Source of the DNA: Stagonosporopsis chrysanthemi
Taxonomy: Eukaryota; Ascomycota; Dothideomycetes; Pleosporales; Didymellaceae
Length of the DNA stretch: 11,446 nucleotides
Assembly (NCBI GenBank): GCA_022560025.1
Contig: JAFISE010000382.1
Span: 1-11,446, forward strand
Direction of reading: 5' to 3'
Below the pieces are notes generated by a model. It saw nothing but the letters and a program-made list of their open reading frames with translations, did no database searches and was not told where the DNA came from. Below, piece by piece: positions 1 to 7,700 of this stretch. Position 1 is the first letter of the stretch. Every line of letters begins with the position of its first letter. A program made the position numbers and the translations under genes.

Positions 1-232
1 TAAGAAGTATTACAGTAGAGTAGTATTTTACTTTCTTTGTAAGATTAATAAAGCACACTAGTATAAGTAAGTAAAATAATAAGAAGCTAAGGTAGAAGAG
101 GCTAGAAAAGTAGAGATAGCTAAACTTAGGTATACTTATAAGCTATACAAAGAGCAAGTAGCTTAGAAGAAGTATAAGTAGTAAGTAAAAAAAAAAGAAG
201 AGAAAGACTGTGTTAAAGCTAAGAAGGCACAA
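1..232 (+). repeat. Left arm of a terminal inverted repeat
   Basis: This arm is the reverse complement of 11215-11446, with only a few differences: position 100 G versus A, position 212 G versus A, and an A-run that is 10 A then GAAGAG here but 14 A then GAG in the other arm. The two arms begin exactly at the two ends of the window, so the true outer limits may lie outside it. Both arms encode the same part of a pogo-like transposase, so the repeat is best read as two copies of one family in opposite orientation rather than as classic transposon ends. Confidence 0.9.
2..229 (+). pseudogene. C-terminal fragment of pogo-like transposase (copy A, left)
   Basis: Reading in the frame starting at base 2 gives a short run FYFLCK followed by a long Lys/Glu/Ala-rich helix (EARKVEIAKL, EEKDCVKAKKAQ). 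Fungal pogo-like (DDE_1 superfamily) transposases carry, after the catalytic domain, a WSPRK-type motif followed by a charged coiled coil; FYFLCK fits a mutated FYSPRK. Only this tail is in the window: the DNA-binding and catalytic parts would lie upstream of base 1, if they exist. Stops are TAA and TAG only. Homology to the copy at the right end stops near 230, where the sequence joins a second pogo-like fragment in another frame. Dead remnant; the family assignment rests on recalled family features and was not searched. Confidence 0.6.
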
Positions 233-239
233 TTAGAAA

Positions 240-887
240 CAAGCTATACAAATACTAGATAAGGTAGTAGAAGATTAAGACTTTAAAAAGGTCTAGCAGC
301 TAAGGTATACTATCTCTTACCTTTCTACTACTATAAAGCTTGTACAGCTTAAAAACAAAGGCTTTTATAATATACTTTAGTATTAAAAGCTTTCTAAGTA
401 GAAGTAGAGAAAGCTTAACCTATAGCAAGATAAAGAGTATAAAAGTGCAGCTGTTCTTTAGTCTCTATAGAAGGTCTATAAAGAAGAAGAGTATTATAAA
501 ATAAACAAAGAGATAAAGCTGTAAAAAGAGGTAGATAAAGCTTATAAAAAGAATATTAAGGCACAAAAAAAGCTTTAAAGTAAGCTGTAGAAGTAATAGT
601 AGAAGGTAGAATAAGTAAAGGCAAAGAAAAAGAAAGCTCTAAGAGAGGCTTCTAAGAAGGCTAAAAAACAATAAAGAAAAAAAGAGGCTAATACTGCTAA
701 ATCTATCTAATTGCTTTAAATAAGTAAGCACAAGACTTTATAAAAGCCTCTTATAGAGCTAGCTACTAAAAAACAGTATATATATAGTGCTACTTAGGTT
801 ATAGTTAAGGTTTTACCTTCTTTAACACTTCTACTAGTTACTATATATAGTAGCTGCACAACACGTCTAAATAAAAAGTAGTAATAG
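240..887 (+). pseudogene. C-terminal half of a second pogo-like transposase (copy B)
   Basis: One frame runs from 240 to about 887 with no frameshift, broken only by TAA and TAG. In order it shows a helix with QLRYTISYLSTTIKLVQ, a stretch with DKEYKSAAVL followed by SL*K (fits the EEYxGGAVxWSPRK region of fungal pogo-like transposases), a Lys-rich coiled coil at about 480-690 (EVDKAYKKNIKAQKK, KALREASKKAKKQ), and a basic tail ending TTRLNKK before stops at 879-887. That tail matches the usual RTTRxxxxLPKK-type ending. The catalytic DDE domain is absent, so the fragment is 5'-truncated at its junction with copy A. It lies in the same direction as copy A and just upstream of the intact pogo element. 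It would have been a nuclear DNA-binding transposase tail; it is now non-functional. Confidence 0.6.
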
Positions 888-921
888 AGTAAGTACTATA
901 GAACTTAATAGATTGTTACTA

Positions 922-987
922 ACGTACCTTACAGGCAAGCTAGCTACACAGGCAAGCTAGCTACTTTTACTAAGACTCTACTAAAAC
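922..987 (+). repeat. Left terminal inverted repeat of the pogo element
   Basis: It starts ACGTACCTTACAGG and pairs with the reverse complement of 2723-2788, which starts ACGTACTTTATAAG. Most mismatches are transitions of the RIP type. The left copy keeps more of the original bases (ACACAGG here against ATATAGG in the right copy). Confidence 0.85.
931..964 (+). repeat. 17-bp tandem repeat inside the pogo left end
   Basis: ACAGGCAAGCTAGCTAC occurs twice in perfect tandem, at 931-947 and 948-964. The right end has the same arrangement in mutated form. Subterminal repeats of this kind in pogo/mariner elements are commonly transposase binding sites; that role is inferred here. Confidence 0.8.
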
Positions 988-1078
988 ACTTTCTTTATAA
1001 TAATACTTCTTTAATAATAATAAACAAACGCGTTAAAAGAAGCTTAGATACAGCTTACGCTTTAAGCTTTTAAACAAG

Positions 1079-2692
1079 ATGCAAATCTATTTAAGCAATG
1101 TGCTATAGCTATTTACAGAGTGCTTTAAAGCACACTAAGTATACAATACACTAGATAACTTTTACGCACTAATACTATTACAAACTTAAGAGTACTAGAC
1201 AAGAATAAGAAGCAAGTATTTGTTAAGTATATACTTAACCTAGAACGCGCAAAGATTTGCTCCCTAGCTGTTAGCTATAGCTAATATAGCTAATTCTTTG
1301 CGCACTAAGTGTAGTCTAGGCTATATTAGCTTAAACTAGTTTAGTACGTTTATTAATTATTAGCTAGAGCTTAAAGTAAAGTTTAATTAGAAGTATAACT
1401 ACAAGAGAGCTAAATATAAAGACTCTAAAGTAATTAGAAGCTAGTTCTACCTAGTAGAGAATACTAAAGCTAAGTATAGTATTCTTAATAATAATACCTA
1501 CAACTTTAACAAGGCTAGCTTTATAATAGGCATTATATTAACAGGAGCTGTTGTTATAGCTTTAAAGAGACAAAGAAGGCTAAAGAAAGTTTAGCTAGGT
1601 AACTAAGAGTAGACAATAGTTATTAAGAGTACTAATACTAAAGGTTAGGCTATTCTGCTTTTTATTATCTTCTAAGGTAAGCACTACCTCTTAGGCTAGT
1701 ACTAAGAAGAAGATCTACTACAAGACTAGGTTATTAGAGTCTTTGCTAATAGTTAGACTACTAATAAGCTTAGTCTAGCCTAGTAAAAACACTTTAACGT
1801 GCATACAAAGTAGCATAGTGTTAGTTTATACTACCTACTAGTTATTAACAGCTATAAGAGCTACAACTTGCTCTAATTCTAGTAATACTATAAGAATAAT
1901 AAGATTGTAACCTTGTATATACCTACTTACTTATTACACCTCTTATAGCTACTTAATATAGGTTGTTTTAGCTCTTTAAAGTAAGTGTATAGGCGCTAAG
2001 CTAAAGTGCTTATACAGAACTAGATTATATATATAACTAAGACTAAGTTTTTGCTATGCTTTATACGCGCCTATAATACTTTAATTATACTTAGCAATAT
2101 TTAAAGAGAGTTCTAAGGCGCTAGATTAGCTCTCTTTAACATAGAACAGGTTATAATAGCTCTTAATATAAAGCTTTGCACGCTATTACTCTAACTACTT
2201 ACTAATAATAAGCCTTAGCAGTTATAAACACCTAGTAATACTCTAGAGTTTAGGTTGCAATTAACTCTAATTTAAGAAAAGTACAAGAAGTAGTAAAGCA
2301 GCTTACTAAATTCTGTTCTAAGCGCACTTAAGCACTATACAAAGAAGAGAGTAATTTTATTATATAAGCTACTTTTAGTACAATAGCAGATTGCTAAGCT
2401 TTAAGCTGCTAATATAGCAGTTACGCAACGTAAATTGTATAAGAAAAAGTATATTAAGGCAAAAGAGACTCTTCTAGTTAAAGATAGCTTATAACTAGCT
2501 ACTTTAAAGGAGTTTAGAGTGCACAGTAATAAAAAGAAGGTAAAGAAGTAGGTGCACGCTAAAGGGGGCAAGCTATCCTAACAACGCTGTAAATAGTATA
2601 GAGAAGGTAGGTATAATATATAAATATGCAAGAATAAAGTAAAAGAAGTCTCTAAGTAATATTATAAGTTATTCTACTTTGTTTAGAGCTAA
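1079..2692 (+). pseudogene. Fot1/pogo transposase (DDE_1), inactivated by point mutation
   Basis: The frame is continuous from an ATG at 1079 to stops at 2657, 2684 and 2690 (about 526-537 codons, normal for Fot1), with no frameshift and only TAA/TAG stops. Order: N-terminal helix-turn-helix/CENP-B-like region (to about residue 130, weak by eye), then the DDE_1 catalytic domain. Signposts are TYNFNKASF, LGN*E*TIVI, VINSYKSYN, HLL*LLNIGCF and a C-terminal C-x2-Y-x4-Y-x4-C knuckle near 2588-2630 (originally probably CCHC). The three catalytic Asp positions, codons 1508-1510, 1847-1849 and 1955-1957 (residues 144, 257, 293), all now encode Asn; 35 residues separate the last two, giving DD35D. 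The family cuts and pastes DNA in the nucleus. The ATG may not be the original start. The exact end is uncertain because any of the three stops could be a mutated codon. Confidence 0.9.
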
Positions 2693-2722
2693 AGTATAGT
2701 ATTTTAAGCTATAATAGAGTAA

Positions 2723-2788
2723 GTTTTAGTAAGGTTTTAGTAAAAGTAGCTAGCTTACCTATATAGCTAGCTTGCTTATAAAGTACGT
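2723..2788 (-). repeat. Right terminal inverted repeat of the pogo element
   Basis: The reverse complement of this segment aligns along its length with 922-987, including the two internal repeats, one of which now reads ATAGGTAAGCTAGCTAC. TA follows at 2789-2790. Confidence 0.85.
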
Positions 2789-2840
2789 TATAAAAAATCT
2801 TAATATAATAGCTTTTATATATAGCTCTATTACTTTCTTT

Positions 2841-2845
2841 TTAGT
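2841..2845. repeat. Target-site duplication TTAGT, left
   Basis: TTAGT directly precedes the left LTR and is repeated directly after the right LTR at 10748-10752. A 5-bp duplication is the normal product of copia integrase. Confidence 0.9.
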
Positions 2846-3089
2846 TGTTATTAAGCTTGTAAAACTCTACTCTAGTAATTAAATTAATTAATTAGTACCT
2901 TTTCTATAGATTAGGCAAAATATTATTATATACAAAGAAAATATTTAGTAGTTACATGTTTGTAGCTAAGCCGCACACATAAGTACTTAAGCAAGAAGCT
3001 TAGAGCTTCTTAGTAGTAAGCTAAACAAACAAGCACCTTATAAGTAAGCTATCTAATTAAGCTTAAGCTAACTAGCTAAGCTTGTAACA
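2846..3089 (-). repeat. 3' LTR of the copia element
   Basis: The LTR is 244 bp and begins TGTTA and ends TAACA on the plus strand, the usual TG...CA inverted ends. It differs from the other LTR at about 12 positions by my hand alignment, all but one being transitions. Being on the minus strand, this left copy is the 3' LTR. It contains the window's only CCG (2971-2973). Confidence 0.92.
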
Positions 3090-3097
3090 CACCTTCT
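3090..3097 (-). other. Possible polypurine tract
   Basis: The minus strand reads AGAAGGTG directly before the 3' LTR, the expected place for the plus-strand primer. Seven of eight bases are purines. It is short and has been exposed to mutation, so the call rests mainly on position. Confidence 0.45.
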
Positions 3098-3362
3098 AGG
3101 TGCTTATTACGTATATAAGTACCTAAATAGCCTTACTATAACTATAAAAACATTTAGTAAGTAAAAAAACTCCTTAGCTCTATATAGAAGAGCTATTATA
3201 TAATAGTCTAATTATTATATAATAATCTAAGTTATTTAAACTAATATATATATAAGTAGCTAGCTAGCAGCTTGTTTATATTTAATATAACTAAGAGTTA
3301 TATATTTATATACTTTTAAGCCTATCTATATATATAGGCAGGTAATAAGCAGCTTAATTACT
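3098..3362. other. AT-rich stretch next to the 3' LTR, no gene seen
   Basis: This is mostly TA/AT-rich sequence with alternating TATATATA runs near 3240-3260 and 3325-3340. It shows no recognisable domain and no clear repeat boundary. It may be the 3' untranslated part of the retrotransposon. Confidence 0.5.
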
Positions 3363-4130
3363 CTATCTTAGAAAGCTTTTAAGTGTACTTCTATAAGCTT
3401 ATTATATTGTTACTATTTCTTCTATTATATTAAGAGTAAAGTAAAGCTGCTTTGTCTTATTATAGCTGTGCAAAGCGTAGTGTTGTAAAGAAGTAAGAGT
3501 AAACTTTACTTTACTAGGTCTAGCTAGTATATAATTAAGCTTCTTGCTTAATTTTAACCTTCTCTAGTTTAGTTAACTACTATAGCTATAAGTATACTTT
3601 TCTTACTATTTTACGCTTTTTGTTAACTTTTTAGAAGCTTTACTAGCTTCTAAACAGTCTTCTATCTCTTTTTAGCTCTATCTAAGTTGCTTATTTTTAG
3701 CTTAGTAGGTGTTAGTTTAGTTAGTTTAGGCGTTTAAGCAGTGTCTACTTAAGCTTCTAAGTATCTCTTAGCCTTTTCTTTTAAACTTCTTAGCTAATTA
3801 TAAATAAAAAAAAGCAATCTAAAGCTGCTTATACTGTGTGCACTGTGCTTACTACTATTGCTTATACTACTACCTGTGCTGCTACTGCCTGTACTACTAC
3901 TTTTATTGCAGCTAGAGCTTGCGTGCCTAGGTACTGCTACTCTGTCTTACCTCTAGCTCTTTAGAGTTAAGATAATTGTATATATATATTGTCTGCTAGC
4001 CTTAGAGGCTCTTTAAGCTCTTAGGCGCCTCTTATACTGCTTTTCTCTCTTTCTACTTACTTTGCGCCTGCTATAGCGCTTGCTATAGCGCCCCTACCTG
4101 CTCTACCTCTGTTACTGCTACTTTACTATA
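3363..4130 (-). pseudogene. Possible unidentified ORF remnant 3' of copia pol
   Basis: I do not recognise this product. One minus-strand frame can be followed from about 4130 to a TAG near 3363 (about 255 codons). It begins with an Arg/Gly/Ser-rich stretch (SSSNRGRAGRGA), passes a charged segment (VEREKSS), then an Ala/Val/Gln low-complexity stretch produced by repeated GTA/GCA triplets (AAIKVVVQAVAAQVVV), and ends with a Lys-rich part (LAKKFKRKG, KEIEDCLEASKASKKL). Stop density is no lower than in other frames of this AT-rich sequence, so the frame is weak evidence of a gene. It lies inside the copia element downstream of pol, where extra ORFs occur in some LTR elements. It could equally be captured host sequence, part of another element, or noncoding. 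Confidence 0.25.
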
Positions 4131-4749
4131 TACTAAGAGCCTTGTAGGTTATTTTATATAAGCTGTGTATTAACACACTGCTTACTAGCAGCAAGGCAGC
4201 TCTGTGCTACAATACTATTAGTGTTAGTCTTTAAACTAAGTAGTATACTTACTATATATAGAGTTACTTTTATATACCTTTATAAGTTATACTATACTAT
4301 TTAAAGCTTATAAACTTAGGACTAATTGCTTATAGTTATAATATTCTTAAGCTTTTAAGTATAAAGCTTATAAACAAGCTGCTAGCTAATAGTAGTATAA
4401 CTACTCTAGTATACACTTTTTTATATTACTTTATAAACGTATAGCTAATAAGCTTATAGTATATTACTAAGCTGTATAGTGCTATTAGAGTTCTAAAGGA
4501 CCTAATTAAAGATAGCTACTACTAGTAGTTGTCTTAGTTAAGTCTAATAGAAGCTCTAGTAGTAAGCTTATTACTACTGCTAGGTATGCTTATAAGAGCT
4601 ACTGTAAGAAGACGCAGCCTGCATCTAGTAGGTTGCTAAATCTCTAGTAAGCTGCTTACTAGTTATTAAGCTTTGCTCTAGAAGAGAGGTTTATCTTCTT
4701 TATATAATTAAGTAATCTTCTCTTTACTTATTAACTTGCTCTTTTTTTA
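4131..4749. other. Undefined part of the copia 3' region
   Basis: The stretch follows the pol stop and is not explained by a recognised domain. Short direct repeats are present (AAAGCTTATAAAC near 4304 and 4362). On the plus strand a frame around 4480-4680 has few stops (SSKGPN, KSNRSSSSKLITTARYAYKS), but I cannot tie it to any family. No RNA gene was seen. Confidence 0.4.
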
Positions 4750-7700
4750 TTATATTTTATATAAGTTAAGGTAACTAATAAAATACCTATATAACTGCTT
4801 AGAAAGCAGCTTTATAAGCTTGTTAGTAGGTATCTTACTTGTTTTTAAATAATAAATTTTAAAGCTACTCTTAGTATACTCTTATTTAAGCTATATATTT
4901 TGTATATCTATATAGCATAGCTAGGTAGTAAGTTACTTGCTCTTTTTTACAACTAGCTTTATTATTTACTAATTGTTATAGAAGATCTCTTAAGCTACTC
5001 TTAGGTTAAGCTAAAGCTTAGTAAGAAAGCGTTTAAGAGCAATACTCTCCTTTGCTACTTGCTCTAAAGCTAATAACTCTGCCTTAGTAGTTAAGGTAGT
5101 TACTATAGCTTGCTAGGCTGCCTTCTATATAATTAGACCTCTAAAGAGCTACATAATATAGCTCTAAGATAATTATTAAGTCTTGTAATTATTAGTAAAT
5201 AAAGCATCTCTATAAATAAGCAGCTAGCTACTCTTATAAGCTTTGTACTTTATACCTAGGTGCTTAATTTAATATAAGTAGCTAATTACCTAATTAGCTA
5301 CCTTAAAGTAAGCTTCTTCTAGGTTAGTAAGGTAGTACAATAGCTAAGAGGCAGTATAAGCTATATTTAGGCAGATTATTATTACTGTATATAGTATACT
5401 TCTAACGCACTTCTAGTAAGCCTTAATCTCTTGTTTTAATACTTCTTTAGTATGTTTAGTAAGCTTTTTAATTAGAAATAAGACAATTAGAAAGTGTCTA
5501 TTTCTAGTAATACTAAACTTAGTTACTACTTTGTTAATATAAGAGTTATGCACTAGTATTATAGTACTAGCAGCTTAATTGTAGATTATTTTAATTTCTA
5601 AGAACTATTCTGTATTGCTATAGTCTTCTATATAATATTTTGCTTCTAATAAGCTTATAAGCTTTATAGCTATAGCTTTATTATCTTTATAAAAAGCAAG
5701 TAGAATATTATTTATATAGAATAGTAGTACTATATAGCGTTCTAGGTTAAAGAATAGGTATAGCTCTTTTTTTAATACTGTTAAACTAAGCTTCTAGAGA
5801 GTAGTTAATAGCTCTTAGTACTATAGAAGTAGAGAATTACACAGCTTGTACAGTGCCTATAAGAGCTTTGTATACTTTCTAGGCTTAGTAAACTTATTAA
5901 GTAGCTTGCAAAGCACACTAAGTTAGCCTATATAGCTTGTGTACAAAAACGTACTAGAAATATTATACTAATAGAGCTTTAAGCTAAAGTGTGTAGTAAT
6001 TGCTATTATAGTATAAAATAAGCACGCAGTAAGTATTATAGTATAGGTTAAGTTAATTAATTTCTTTGTTTAGAGATCTTTATATACACAAATCCTTACT
6101 TTATACTTAAGAAAATAGCTGTCTTTATTAAACTTATATATAAAGACCTATTTAAGCAGTAAAAGTCTTAATAAAGAGCTTAGCCTGTCTATCTCTATCT
6201 AGGTTTTAAGCAGTATTAGCTAGAGAATCTCTTTCTTAGCTGCTTACCTGTATAGAGCTCTAAGTAGGTAGTTAGCAAGATCTTTTTATCTTGTTAGAAG
6301 TAGAAAGAGCTTATTATAGTGTACACACTGCTTGTTTTTCTTTCTAAAGTTAAGAGCTAAGGCAGCTATTACTGCGTATATAGTAACAAGCTCTTTATAC
6401 TACTCTTCTTATTTGTTTATATAGTTAAATAGAGGTTAAAGTATTTATAAGTAGCTTTCTACTCTATAAAGTAGGTTAATTACAGTGTACTATGCTTTTT
6501 TATTATTACTAAGCTTATTACACTTATAATCTCTTAGTTAGCAGCTTGCCTAAGAAGACTACTATAGCTAGTTTACACGTCTAGTAGTTAGTAGACTAGC
6601 TCTTGTTATACTACAAGAAGGTATAAGTACAATTAGCAAGCTAGGTCTTAGCCTATTAGCTATAGGATTAAGATTCTTAAAGAGTACTAGTGTACTTCTT
6701 TCTTCTATAGTAGAGTACACTTTCTATAAGCTTTTAGTATACTTTATCTTCTATACAAGAGCTTCTTTAACTAACTTTAGGTACTTAGGTTTTAGAGTTA
6801 AGTTAAGAGAAAGTAGGCCTATCTCTTAGTACCCTGCGCAGATCTCTAGCAACTTGCTAGCTAAGCTAGTTATGTGCGCAGCTTCTACTGCAGTAGCTCC
6901 TTCCTTACTAGATTAGCCCTCTAGTAATTAAGGTTCCTACGCAGCTCTACTCCTAAGCTATTGCTTAGTAGGTGTTTTAAGCAATAGATCTACTACCTAT
7001 ATAATAGAAAGCTTAATTACTTTTCTTATATTAAATATCTTATTAGGTTTATAGAGGATTTTAATAAGTTTACTTACTTTTACTATAGAGATTAATAGTT
7101 TCTTGTTGTCTTTGCTATAAAAGAGCTCTTTATTAAATATTATATTACGTGTTATAATTACTTAGTTAAGTTAAGAGACTTATATACAGTATATATTAAA
7201 AGCTTAATAACTAACAAAGTAACTAATATAGCTCTATAAAGTAACTTTAAAGCTTTTTTTATTACGTCTAGCTGCTTGTTTCTTATTTAAAGAATATACG
7301 CAGTAGCTGTAAGTATAAACACTGCTCTAATTAGGCCTAAGGTTAGCTGTTACTCTTCTTATAAGCTAGGCTAGCAAATAGGTAGAAGTTAAGTAGAGGT
7401 TAAGGTAGCACGTAACAGTACTTAACTCCTACCTAACCTCTACCTACACTAAGTTAGTACTAAGTAAGTAGAAGTTAAGTTGTCTCTACTTAAAGTTAAG
7501 GTAAAGTAAAGGTTATACTAATATTGTAAAAGATTTTATCTTATAGTAAAAATACTAATTATTACTACCTATTATTACACACTGTAGTAGGCTTACTCTA
7601 ACAAAGTTATTCTGTAGCAAGATAAGCTATTTATTACAACTTAAAATTACGTACCCTAGTAGGTACTCTTAACTTAACTCTAACCTAGGTCTGTGCAACC

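Larger units (their letters stand above)
922..2788 (+). mobile_element. Fot1/pogo-type DNA transposon, complete but mutated
   Basis: The 1,867-bp element has imperfect terminal inverted repeats of about 66 bp and a TA dinucleotide at 920-921 and 2789-2790, the target duplication expected of the Tc1/mariner superfamily. Its size, single ORF and DD35D catalytic triad are typical of fungal Fot1/pogo elements. Both ends are intact, and differences between the two inverted repeats are mostly C/T and G/A. It sits downstream of the older fragment at 240-887, in the same orientation, and about 57 bp before the copia element. Confidence 0.9.

Noticed and set aside
1079..2692. Alternative genetic code (stop codons reassigned, no TGA)
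   Set aside because: TGA is missing because all TGR triplets are missing in every frame and in noncoding repeats, and TAA/TAG fall where the family has Gln or Trp. Mutation explains it without recoding.
3841..3930. CRISPR-like or tandem repeat array from CTACTGCTACTACT triplets
   Set aside because: This is low-complexity triplet sequence with no regular repeat-spacer structure; it reads as an Ala/Val-type stretch on the minus strand.
4480..4700. Plus-strand gene in the copia 3' region
   Set aside because: The frame is short, has no recognisable motif, and low stop density over about 60 codons is weak evidence in this composition.
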